This document shows, piece after piece, positions 54,641 through 64,000 of a DNA stretch of 64,000 nucleotides; the first letter of the stretch is position 1; each line of letters starts with the position of its first letter. This stretch comes from Gambelia wislizenii. Lineage: Eukaryota > Chordata > Lepidosauria > Squamata > Crotaphytidae. The translations under genes and the position numbers were made by a program. The notes beneath the pieces were generated by a model. It was given only the letters and a program-made list of their open reading frames with translations. It had not been told where the DNA came from and ran no database searches. The stretch is taken from positions 239,153,809 to 239,217,808 of the forward strand of contig JAUMIR010000002.1 of assembly GCA_030847615.1 (NCBI GenBank), written 5' to 3'.

Positions 54641-57600
54641 GACTAATTAATAGTTGACCAACACAATAGGATCCAAGGACAAATTGCAAACCCTGAGGGC
54701 AGAACCTGTTGTTGATGTTAATCTACATAAGATTGTCGTAAACATTCATTGTTTGGCTGCTGGGCTTTTTAAAATTTGAAGTACTGTAACCAACTAGTTC
54801 AGGAAACCCAACTTTTATGTCCTTGGAAGGAGCATCCATTTCTCCACACACCAGTCCAGAAGTCAAAAAATGTATTTGGACATGCAAACTTACTCTTTCA
54901 CATAAGATGGGCGCCCTAAACAAAGTTGGTACCATCTACTGTTAAAAAGTTTTCCAATCATGAAGTGTGACTGAACACTGACATTTATACTTCCAATTAT
55001 GCACATATTTTAAAAACCTACTACTTTAAGGCCAGAGTTAAATGATCTTCTGTTGATATAAGCTCCTCAAAAAATTGGAAGCTAAGGCTAATCCCTTAGC
55101 AGGTGTGCCTCATGATCAGCAATAATGATGTGCCATGTTACAAATTGTGTTTGCTTGCAACCTCACCTCCCTCTACTATCAAGTTGGCTTGATCTTTCAT
55201 GCCTAAATCCAGATGGGGAGGGGGGAATGCATGGTATCATTGACAACGTCCTGATATCCTGGGGCTCGGGAGCTTTTGAAGCATCTGAGCCCAATGATAC
55301 TACTAGAGGAATCCTCCTGAGTTGACCCATACTTGTTTGTTGCTTCTGTTGGTAGCTGGCAAGATAGGGTCAACAGTGGGATATGCATTAGGGGTGAGAG
55401 TGGTACTTTTGTGAATGACTTGGAGTGTATTGCTTATAGCTGTATTTCTTAGGTCCATTGTGAACCTCCTCAGAATTTTCTGTGGCAAATCTTAAAGGCC
55501 CCAAAGTGTTTGTGCTACAGGCATTCTGCAGTTGTGTGTGTTAAAGCATACCATCTCCTTAACTCAGGTCCTGATCCATGTAGTAATATGTCATTTGAGC
55601 TTGTGAGATCAAATTACACAACTAAATTACTTCACATATGCACATAATGAATTTCCATGAATACATTACATAACTAAAGGAATAGGCATTTCACATAGGA
55701 CCTCTCTGGAAACACTGAAGCACAAACATCATTCTAGGTTCTGAATCTAACTGGGCATGCACAAGATGACTTTGCCAGCAGTTGCTACTGCAGGTTTTAA
55801 TGGGTCAGAAAAGGCTGAATAATGTTTGGACTATACTCAGATATACAAGAAGCCCTCCTTGAGAAGGGAAAATAAAGTAGTTTTCACCAAAATTTGACAG
55901 GAATCTATTATATGGTCTCTAAAAATAGTCATTAAAAGGGTAGATGTGATAGTTTTCAGCACAATTCAACTTTTCGTTTCACTGCCTATTTTTATCAGAT
56001 TAGTTTGGATGTTGACAGACTCACATACCTCATCAAGTTGATAATGGACCCGGGTTTTTAGCTCAACAAGTATAAGCAACAGAATTTTGAGGGTTCGAGT
56101 GGCAGAAGCTTTCTTTTGCAACTCAACTAAATATATTTATGCCACATATCTTTAAAAGGCAAACATTTCCTACAATTTAGAAATATCTTTCTTGTCCTTA
56201 AAAGTGAAAACCCAGTTATACTTTTGGCTAGAGCCGAATCCCAATTTAGAGGGCGTTGCTCTGGACTGGAACCAGAGTGGATTGGTTCAAAGAGATTCAG
56301 ACTGATTTAGCAATCTATACTCCAAATTGATATAAAAGAAAGTTCTCCAATATGTTGCAAAACAACACCCCATTAGGAAATTCACCCCATTAAGAAACTT
56401 AGTACCCAAATTGCATGGGGGTTGTGAGGATCCTACTAGTATCTGTATCTTAATGTGGGGAATATTTAATTAGCTCAAAAGAGGCTGGGTAATGGTGGGA
56501 TCTTTTGAGCTATGTATACTGGTAGTAACCAAGGAGACTCAAAGTCAGAATGTACAATTAAATGATTTTTATTGGGAATTAATCTTAACCACATTCACCC
56601 TTACACTCAGGCTTCAAGCAATCACACAGGCTATTGAAGAAAGTATGAAATATTTGGATAGAGAAATAGAATAAGGAGATTGTGGGTTATACTATACTGA
56701 TCCTGGAGAGCTGAGATCATGAAGTAAACTGGCAGCGAGGAGGTCTGTAAGACAGAATGGTAATACAGACTGATGTGGAGTTGGAAGGGAGAGAGTCTGT
56801 GTACACTTTGGTTTTTAGGTGTTTTAGGATGATATTTATGTGATAATCGCTCTGAAGGGATGAACTTTAGAGTGGAACACAATGTCTTTCGGAGTTTCCC
56901 AAGACTAGACAAAAGTTCTCTGGAAGCATTAATGATCATTAATGGTGATAAATTTGGAATTGGTGCAGGCAACTTCTATTGTTGAAGAGAGGAGAAAAGG
57001 AAAAACCCATTTTGCAACCATTAAGGACTCTGCTATTTTTGAGTGGATTAGTGAATGATTCATCTCCAGGTGTTAATTCTGACCTGGGTATAACCTGTTT
57101 TAGGAATTTCCAAAGGCCTTTCCCTAGGTTGTACATGACTCCAGCCTTTGTATCTGGGGGTCCCTGGTTTACTTGTGGAAAGCCACAGCAGCCAAATTAT
57201 TAAATATTGCCCATTATATGACATTCCAAGATGGGGGCTGTCAGGGTAGGTAACACTCTTTTTCCAGTGCTGCACAGTGGTATTGAAGGAAGGAGGACCA
57301 AATCTGCCAGCTTTGAGTGCCTTATTTCTCCAGTGCCTTACTTCCCTCATGGCTGTTGTGCCTGTGGCATTTTCTCTCTTTCTGCCAGCACATCCACCAA
57401 TGTACTTAATCAGTCCTAAGGCACTAGGCCAGGCACCTCGTTTCTGTTCTTGGAAAACATGACCAGCATGGGGAAGAGAAGCACCGGTTTGCACATGGGC
57501 CACAGATGTGAGGACTGTTGGGGCATAGAAAGACGTGCTGTGTCCACCATCCACTTGCAGAGTTGTTCCACGTTGACAGGACACCAAGGAGAAGGTTTCT

Positions 57601-57715
57601 GGAGAGACTTCTGCAAAAGACTTCAGGCTGAGAAGGAAAAATTCCTTCACCCCAGCACACTGCCTTGAGCTCTGGCTTACCAAATAAAGACAGCAACAAG
57701 GCCAGCCCTCACTCA
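54641..57715. other. No gene recognised; longest open frame of the window
   Basis: About 3 kb with no confident repeat. The minus-strand frame 57060-57794 (244 codons) is the longest anywhere. It has no signal peptide, no clear domain, and several cysteine/histidine-rich but unpatterned stretches; overlapping frames exist on both strands. I found loose resemblances to known proteins but none held up. Confidence 0.4.
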
Positions 57716-58015
57716 ACTTGAGGGCTTTAATCTTTGTTTGCAGTATATTTACAATATATATACAGAGTATAAGACAGCTGTCTCTAATACTCATAAATCT
57801 CTCTCAAACCAATAAACTGCTTCGCCAACCACCATCCACAACAAACCCACACTGGAGATAATTCCCATCTCCTTTTTATAGACAGTTAAACAATGCCTGT
57901 TACATCAGGCATCTCAACTGTGCATACTCTCAAGTGCTGACTCACACACACACCTGCCACTGGAGCTTAACTACTTTCATTACTAAGCATACAGCTCCAT
58001 CTTGTGGTCACATCA
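57716..58015 (-). mobile_element. LTR-like element (candidate solo LTR)
   Basis: On the minus strand it opens TGACCACAAGATGGAGCTG, has a TATA-like TCTATAAAAAGGAG at about 57873-57886, then TTTATTGGTTTGAGAGAG and a possible polyadenylation site AGATTAAAGCCC near 57725. That order (promoter, then polyadenylation signal) is typical of an LTR. It has no internal genes. The far end may extend to 57660. The superfamily is not assigned. Confidence 0.5.
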
Positions 58016-58148
58016 TGTCATTTCCTGCAGCCCTCCATTGCTGCAACAGAAGAGTGGGTAATGGGGCGGGGCGGGCGGAATACCACAGGCCTGGGACTGG
58101 AATACTCCAGCCAGAACGTGGAGCATTCTGGCCAGTGTAGCCAAGCCC
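58016..58148. mobile_element. Right-end fragment of a GGGCTTGTCTAC-type element
   Basis: TGGAGCATTCTGGCCAGTGTAGCCAAGCCC matches 9588-9616 at the right terminus. The left part is missing. Confidence 0.65.
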
Positions 58149-58244
58149 TCAGTGAGCTTCATAATGGTGATTTGAAAAGTGAGTTTGCTCAGTTCTAGTT
58201 CCATGTTGAGAACTCTAATCACTGTACCACAATGGTTTCTGGTA

Positions 58245-58507
58245 CAGTTGACCCTCCATTTCCACGGATTCTGCATTCACAGTTTCAACCATTCACAGTT
58301 TGAAAATATTCTCTCTTCCCCCACCAAAAAAAATAAAATAAAATAAAAAAAAATCCAAAAAGCAAACTTTGATTTTGCCATTTTCTATAATGGACACCAT
58401 TTTACTATGCCATTGCATATAATGGCACTTGAGCATCCACACATTTTGGTATCAAGCTGAGGTGGGGGTATTGGAACCAAATCCCAGCAGATGCCAAGGG
58501 CCCACTG
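58245..58507. mobile_element. Tigger-like MITE, first subfamily
   Basis: Ends CAGTTGACCCTCCATTTCC and AGATGCCAAGGGCCCACTG, with TA on both sides (58243-58244, 58508-58509). Interior AACCATTCACAGTTTGAAAATATT, AAAAAGCAAACTTTGATTTTGCC and ACACCATTTTACTATGCCATTGC match 1405-1898 without the SINE. Confidence 0.9.
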
Positions 58508-58611
58508 TACATTCTGAGAAAGGTTTGTACAGTTCCTTGTGCTTTTGACCTATTTCTTTTATTTTACATTTTACACAGAAAAGATGGGGACATAAAAGAA
58601 ATAAACATTGT

Positions 58612-58884
58612 TGGGTTTTTTTTTAGGTATTTATACCCTGCTCTTCAGCCACAAAGACTCTCAGAGTAGCTTACAAATTGCTAATCAATGGCAATTTACA
58701 CATCTTCACCACATTAAGTGGTTTCCAATGTGTGTTAGCTAACTGCTCCCACAAGCTGGGCACTCATTTTACCGACCTATGAAAGGAAGGAAGGCTGAGT
58801 GAACCTTGGAGCCCTTGGATCAAACTCACAACATTGTGGCTGCAGTACTGGCATTTAACCACTGCGTCACCAGGGTTCCCTATT
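58612..58884 (-). mobile_element. tRNA-derived SINE with L2-like tail
   Basis: Minus strand: CTGGTGACGCAGTGGTTAAATGCC (A-box region), GTTGTGAGTTTGATCCAAG (B box), AAGGTTCACTCAGCCTTCC, AGTGCCCAGCTTGTGGGAG and tail AAGAGCAGGGTATAAATACC. Same family as 1500-1769. Confidence 0.9.
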
Positions 58885-58885
58885 C

Positions 58886-59996
58886 ACAAAGGCTCCCTAT
58901 CCCGAAAATCTTTTGCACCTTTCAGCAAAATATCAGAAAACGTGACTATAGCTCTTAATGTTCTTAATGAATTACAATATTTGGAAGGAGGGGAGCCAAA
59001 AACCACAGAAACTCCATGATAACAGACTTCAGGAATCTTCCCGAACTTAAAAAAAAAAAAAAGCTCCACAGGAAATGCACAGACCTGATAGTTAAGACAG
59101 CTGCACAAATTGCTGTGTGGTGTAGAAGGGGCTTAACTGAACATTTGCTTAGTCAGAGGTTCACAGGCTAGCGATCATATGCTTTCTTAACTTTTTAAGT
59201 GTCAAAAAGGAAAAACGAAGGGAACCGGGCAGTGCCTGGTGACAACAAGGAGGATAGCCACCAAGAGAAAGAGGAGGAGAGACTGAGCTGCCCGCATTGG
59301 CATCTGAATCCGGTTGTGTGCAGGGCAGCCACAGTGAGGAAGAGGAGAGAGATGCTAGATCTTCACCCATCCCTGCGGCAGCGGCCAAATCTGACCACAT
59401 GGAGGGGTTTTTGACTATCTGAGGGGATGAACTTAAATAGGCGATAGTTAAATAAAGTGGCCCATATTTCAATCCAGCTTCTTCTGCGTAGTCTCATTAT
59501 TTTGTGGGTTGGTTAGCAACTGTGCATAACAGAATTACAAATACTTCTGAAGATGGCTATAGAACCAAAGTGGTTATATTGAGGGTGGAAATGATGGGAT
59601 TAAAGGCAAAAGGGACTTTAGGGAATGGTTTTTCTTTCCACATCATTTGCTTACACCATTCCAAATCCCATACAGGGTGGGGGATTATGGAGGGTCTGAA
59701 AAGGACATTTTCTTTCTTGTTGTATCTTCTAGAAAAGCCATTATATTTCATACCAACCACACATTTGCCATTCCTTGGGGAATGTGCGGTCCACATTTAC
59801 ATAAAGAATCTCCTTCACTTGTTGACTGTAGCATCAAGTACCAGCCTTCATGTGATGAATCACCACAGAACTATCATACTCAGGAGGACAATATGAATGA
59901 ATCTGAAGTACAGGACTTTTCCTTTGAGATGTTTCACAAATTATATTGCAAGTGCAAATTGCAAAAAATCATGCTCCTCCAAACACTGGTGATTGT
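58886..59996. other. No gene recognised
   Basis: Unassigned. Frames at 59161-59472 (minus) and 59504-60192 are unremarkable; the last ends in the CA repeat, where it reads His-Thr repeats. Confidence 0.45.
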
Positions 59997-60011
59997 TGTC
60001 ATATATATACA

Positions 60012-60043
<32 letters not shown>
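59997..60043. repeat. (TA)n(CA)n microsatellite
   Basis: ATATATAT followed by an interrupted CA run of about 35 bases, running straight into the Tigger-like end at 60044. Confidence 0.95.
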
Positions 60044-60045
<2 letters not shown>

Positions 60046-60309
60046 GTTGGACCCCTGAGTTCACAGTGGGTCAGTTCCCAGACTTACCGCAGATACCGGA
60101 AACCATGGATAACAATGAACGCCATTGAAAATAATTGTACTTCCAGTTACAAATACAACAGAGTTGCCTTGGAGGACCTAGAAAATGTCTAGAGAGGACA
60201 CCTCTCTAGGCATTTTCTAGGAAGATTCTATGGTATGAGTTCCTCTTTTTGTGTCCTACAGATAACTGAAACCATGGATATTGGTTCCGTGGATACAGGA
60301 GAACAACTG
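60044..60309. mobile_element. Tigger-like MITE, second subfamily (copy 2)
   Basis: Ends CAGTTGGACCCCTGAGTTCA and GGATACAGGAGAACAACTG; TA follows on the right. On the left the CA repeat has replaced or mutated the TA. CTAGAAAATGTCTAGAGAGG is mirrored by CCTCTCTAGGCATTTTCTAG in the middle, a small central hairpin. Twin of 36743-37009. Confidence 0.88.
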
Positions 60310-60947
60310 TACCTAGAAATAGATCTGTAACAGCTTTTTTTTTAAAAAAAAATATTATGCCTTGCTTGTTGTTTTACGAAAATAAATGTATACTCCTCAC
60401 TTTCAAAACTCAGTGTTACTAGTATGTTTCTGATGTGTGACTTTTTCGCTTTTTGTTCTTATTTTGTTTTATTTCATTTGTATGCCAACTTTTGCCCCAA
60501 AGTGGGACCCAAGGTGGCTCCCAAAGATAAATAAAAGAACTTAACAATAAAACTTTAAAAAGCATTAAAATCATCACATCAACAGTATAAAATCATTTGA
60601 AGGACATACAGAAGTTTTTGTTTTTTTTAAGCCACACATCCCAATAAGAAGCCTCCTTGCTTACAGGTTTGTTTGTTTGTTTTTTAAGAAAACCAAGTAT
60701 GGCTCCATCAAAAGGCTGAAGGATATGGGGTTTTTTTTAAGGAGAAACAAATAATGATTATTCTTTCTACCAGCATCTAAAATTGGCTGGAATCCCCTTA
60801 GCTTGTCTCAGCTAGAGCAGACCCACCATATATATGTAAATCCAGTGGATTCAATGGGTCTATTCTACTCTAACCAGGGCTCAAAATAGGATTTAGGCCA
60901 CTGTTGCCTGTTGCTATGTCATTGTCATCTCACCATGTCCAAATCCA
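60310..60947. other. LINE 3'-end-like stretch, otherwise unassigned
   Basis: 60470-60660 (TTTGCCCCAAAGTGGGACCCAAGGTGGC, then A-rich with AAAATCATC) resembles the inverted 3' end of an L2-like LINE. Confidence 0.45.
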
Positions 60948-60952
60948 CACTA

Positions 60953-61150
60953 CACAACTAATCCAGTTTGAAACTGGATTATTTTCTATGGCTCCTTCCA
61001 ATTCAATACTGGGATTCGTAGTTTGGTGAGGCACCAGCACTCTTTGGCAGAGAAGGCTAAAGACCTTATAAAACTATAAATCCCAGGATTCAATAGGAAG
61101 GAGCCATGGCAAATAATCCAGTTTCAAACTGGTTTATTTCTGTAGTATGG
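60953..61150. mobile_element. Palindromic MITE core (copy 4)
   Basis: ACTAATCCAGTTTGAAACTGGATTATTT and AATAATCCAGTTTCAAACTGG mirror each other, as do TATGGCTCCTTCC / GGAAGGAGCCATGG and GGGATTCGTAGTTT / AAACTATAAATCCC. The outermost AAATCCACACTACAC and TGTAGTATGGATTT look like true ends. Confidence 0.85.
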
Positions 61151-62628
61151 ATTTGGCTCATGTTGTTATGCCCTCATTAACCCTAGAAATGAAGTTTTGT
61201 ACTTTTAAACTACTTTTATGAGTCTTGAGCACTTATTTTGCTAAACAAGTAACTTGGGATAGGATAAGGGTGTTTGGTTATCTCTAAGTTGTGGTTTTTA
61301 CATGTATGCTAAGATTATTATGCTAACACTGCTGTGTGTGTGTGTGTGTACTCTGCTAAATTGGCTGTACTTCCCAGGAGTGGAGTACAGTGAGGATTGT
61401 TTAACAGGGAACATTGGAACCCTGATTTTTAAACACTTCCAATAAGCATTACTTGCATTGTGTCCTTTCCAAGCTGCTGACATTGATATAACAAAGTTAC
61501 CTGTATAAATATATAAATTCCCTTAGGCTGCAATCCTACACCAATTTTCCGGGGAGTAAATCTCATGGAACTCAATGGGAGACTTACTATCAAGGTGACA
61601 TATATAAGATTTCACTGGTAACCAGCCAGGGTGTAGAATGAGGATGTTATCCAGGCATAAAACTGTCCCTGAAGCATTATTTGTGACTTTAAACATGGGG
61701 AAGGTAACTGCTCTCACCACCAACTTCCTTAGATTGTGCTTCTGGTTGGATTTTGCATGAAGGCAAAATACAGATGAAGATGACTATTTTGTACTTTATC
61801 TTTTAATTGGCACAGCATGTATCATAAGGAGTTGGCAGTGATGAATACACAGCTATTGTATATTTAGCTATGAGTAGCAGATTGTTGAAAGAGATATGGT
61901 GAAGATTTGGTTAGTTGTTGATTGTCAGTCTTTTTCTTGTGACTTCCCAACCCTTTGTCTTGTTGAATGGCCTAGCTTCATCTTCTATTTGCCTTTCTTG
62001 TTAATTTGAGCAGTAATCTGTTTATGAGTATATGTGTGTTTCAGCTACAGTAATAAGATCTATCCTCCGCCCTGCCCTAATTGCCCCTACTTGTCATTAG
62101 GTGTCTGACTACTTTCTCCATGCAGATTTTTTGAAATCATCATTCTAGTTCTTCTATCTGCCTGTGCAATTTTGGTCTGGCCACAAAGGTATTTATTTAA
62201 TTCATAGAGCTTTATTACTATTATTGTTAGTATTCTCCAGCAATTAAACAAATGTGTTTGCTGGCAGACCAAAACCGAACAGACAAATAGACAGAAGGAT
62301 GATGATGATGATCCTCTCCCCCATCATCATCATCTGCATATTTAATGCTTATTGTAAAGCAAACCAAATCCAATTATTTTATTGCCCGTTTGATTGAGCA
62401 AACAAACTATTACTTTTAGCTCTCAGTAGATTTCCTCATTAGTTAAAGAACAACAATAATAATAGGTTTAACTTAATTAGTCTTGAGACATGTCCTCAAC
62501 AATACAAATCCACATGGCTCTCCTAGGGACAGAAAGAGGCAGATCAGTTTGCTTTGATCCTCAGTAAGATTTGTAAGGAGCAGTATTCTTGGTGGTACTG
62601 GGAGCATGCCTACATCTATCCCCTGTAA
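61151..62628. other. No gene recognised; possible conserved noncoding block
   Basis: (TG)n at 61332-61349. The part 62180-62500 is repeat-free apart from a GATGATGAT / ATCATCATC pair at 62299-62333, and has several TTAATTA, CAATTAAA and TATTTAATTC homeodomain-like sites. It looks like a conserved noncoding element, but only comparison could show it. Confidence 0.4.
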
Positions 62629-63246
62629 GGAGATTTTCACATGGGCCAAAATGCCCCTGCCCCGCCACCTCCTCTCCCATTCCTGCCACGGAATAACGTA
62701 AATCTTTCACACACTTACCTTAATTCCGCGGCAGGAATGGGCTCCCCCTCCCCTTGCTGGCCGGCCATAAATGCAGCCATCGTAAGGCTGGTTTTACAAC
62801 CGGCCATCTGAAACATTATCACATTATCGCATGAGAAAGGCGGGGCAGTAAATTTTAAAAATAAAACTCCCCCAAACATAAAATCAGTTCACCAAGCACA
62901 AAAACACACTTTAAATCACACAATCTAAACAGGGAGGGTAAAATAAAGGGTGCCACTTACCTGGATGTCCAGATCGTACCAGGAAGTGCTCGGAACGGAC
63001 ATCCCCTCCGCGGCGGTAACTTTGGAACAGGAACGGGGCTCCTGTTCGCACACCCGTGATTGCGTGATAGCGATGGAACGGGAGGTCTATTCATGATGAA
63101 GAATCATGATTACATTGTTCCGGAACAGTCACGAGAGCAGGATGGATGCAGGACAGAACGGGGTCAACGTCGTCCGAAAGGGAAAACCTTTCCCAACCCT
63201 GTTCTGTTCCTGCCACAGGATATATATAGCCCGTGTGAAAATCTCC
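62629..63246 (+). mobile_element. Nonautonomous DNA transposon, GGAGATTTTC-ended (618 bp)
   Basis: Ends GGAGATTTTCACATGGGC and GCCCGTGTGAAAATCTCC are exact inverses, with TAA on both sides (62626-62628, 63247-63249). Subterminal ATTCCTGCCACGGAAT and ATTCCGCGGCAGGAAT mirror each other. The interior follows the 13675 family: TTTTAAAAATAAAA, AACACACTTTAAA, CAGGGAGGGTAAA, CTTACCTGGATGTCCAGATC and AGGAAGTGCTCGG. It is CpG-rich and the best-preserved copy, hence probably young. Confidence 0.92.
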
Positions 63247-63395
63247 TAAGACTTGTAAGGTCTCCTCCTCATGGTAGAGAGAGTAAGTCTGCTTCTACTT
63301 CTCCTGTTGGGAAGACTCTATTTGAGCTTGAAGGTCAGAACCAGTCAGGAGACAACAAGAGTAGCAGCCCAATATGGAAAGCAGGCTGTCTGAGG

Positions 63396-63613
63396 CTGCT
63401 GACGCACCACAGAAATAATGCAGTATGATACTGCTTTAGCTATCATGGTTCCATCCTATGGAATCCTGGGATTTGTAGTTTGTTGTGGCACCAGAGCTCT
63501 CTGAGAAGGCTAAATATCTCACAAAACTGCAAATCCCAGAATTCTGTAGCATTGAGCCATGACAGTTAAAGCAGTGTGAAACTGCATTATTTCTGCAGTG
63601 TGGCAGCAGACTG
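63396..63613. mobile_element. Palindromic MITE core (copy 5)
   Basis: Ends CTGCTGACGCACCACAGAAATAATGCAG and CTGCATTATTTCTGCAGTGTGGCAGCAG. Core GGAATCCTGGGATTTGTAGTTT / AAACTGCAAATCCCAGAATTC. Best match to 16106-16675 without its insert. Confidence 0.9.
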
Positions 63614-64000
63614 AGTCACCAAAGAAAAGTTAAAGCATTTTGAGGTGGTCACAGATCCTAGGACTGCTATCTGGCTTCATTTCAGGCAACAAATCAGTTA
63701 GGATAAATTGGCAGGGCTTCATAGCACCACCAGCTTTCTCCAACATCTTAAGAGGCAGCACCAGACAAGTTAGAAGAATATACACAGAAAAGTCCTAGCA
63801 GCCAAGCAGCAGGGCAAGAGCCATAAGGCAAGAACAAAGAGTGCCGTTGAGTCCCCTGGTGGTGACAGCTCTCAGTCTTACCTTCTTTTTAAATGGCTTA
63901 GGCAACTGCAAAAGAAATGAGGTGGGAGAGGAGGCAATGTTGGTTTCCATAGCAGCTGATGGTTTCCAGGTCAGACAGCAGTGAATCCACTCCAGGATTT
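63614..64000. other. No gene recognised
   Basis: Unassigned to the end of the window. Confidence 0.4.

Noticed and set aside
57060..57794. Possible ALDH-like or histone H3-like pseudogene in the minus frame
   Set aside because: A few residues (G-T..GG...F-APTVL; REVR) recalled these families, but order, spacing and catalytic residues do not follow either.
59946..60192. His-Thr-rich frame as a peptide gene
   Set aside because: Translation of the (CA)n microsatellite.

Overview
This window is eukaryotic, almost certainly from a squamate reptile (lizard or snake). Several repeat families point that way: tRNA-headed SINEs with a Bov-B-like 3' tail (the Sauria SINE pattern), a 5S rRNA-headed SINE with a similar tail, CR1 3' ends with the ATTCTATG-type tail, L2-like LINEs with a V..ADDTQIYF reverse-transcriptase block, Penelope-like element pieces with a GIY-YIG endonuclease, and many hAT, Tigger and other DNA-transposon MITEs. 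No family name was checked against a database; assignments rest on recalled family features and visible structure.

I find no convincing protein-coding gene. The open frames are short, lack family similarity I can recognise, or belong to decayed retrotransposons (L2-like ORF2 pieces near 2.1, 31.7, 32.6-33.4, 40.0, 47.7-48.5 and 53.2-54.6 kb; a zinc-finger LINE C-terminus near 9.0 and 47.3 kb; a Penelope endonuclease near 12.4-12.9 kb). The window therefore reads as intergenic DNA or the inside of a very large intron. One 44-base exon-like segment (25023-25066) has good splice signals on both sides but no protein support.

Layout. 0.2-4 kb: a 600-bp GGAGATTATC-type element, a triple nest (SINE in Tigger-like MITE in L2 LINE) and MITE fragments. 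5.3-6.5 kb: a degenerate AT-rich minisatellite with interleaved inverted repeats. 7.7-11.2 kb: GGGCTTGTCTAC-type DNA elements, one holding a LINE fragment. 12.1-13.2 kb: a hAT-like element with a perfect 8-bp target duplication and a Penelope-like insert. 13.4-18.8 kb: dense SINEs, MITEs, an LTR-like insert and another hAT-like element with a perfect 8-bp duplication. 18.8-27 kb: mostly unique DNA with two DNA elements, a CR1 3' end, a Penelope piece and an L2 3' end. 27-34 kb: more DNA elements and an old L2. 34.35-34.68 kb: a 331-bp almost perfect palindrome. 34.8-40.7 kb: Tigger-like, LTR-like, CR1, SINE and L2 copies. 42.8-50.3 kb: palindromic and GGAGATT/GGACTTT elements, an L2 and a Sauria SINE split by a hairpin MITE. 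50-57 kb: little but one decayed L2. 57.7-64 kb: LTR-like, Tigger-like, SINE and palindromic MITE copies.

The recurring theme is nonautonomous DNA transposons. At least nine copies end in GGAGATT(A/T)TC or a close variant. Some have long unrelated interiors and some are hairpins; five show matching 3-bp flanks (AGA, AAA, CAA, TAA and, imperfectly, CCA/CTA). I cannot place this group in a superfamily with confidence. Nothing in the window encodes its transposase.
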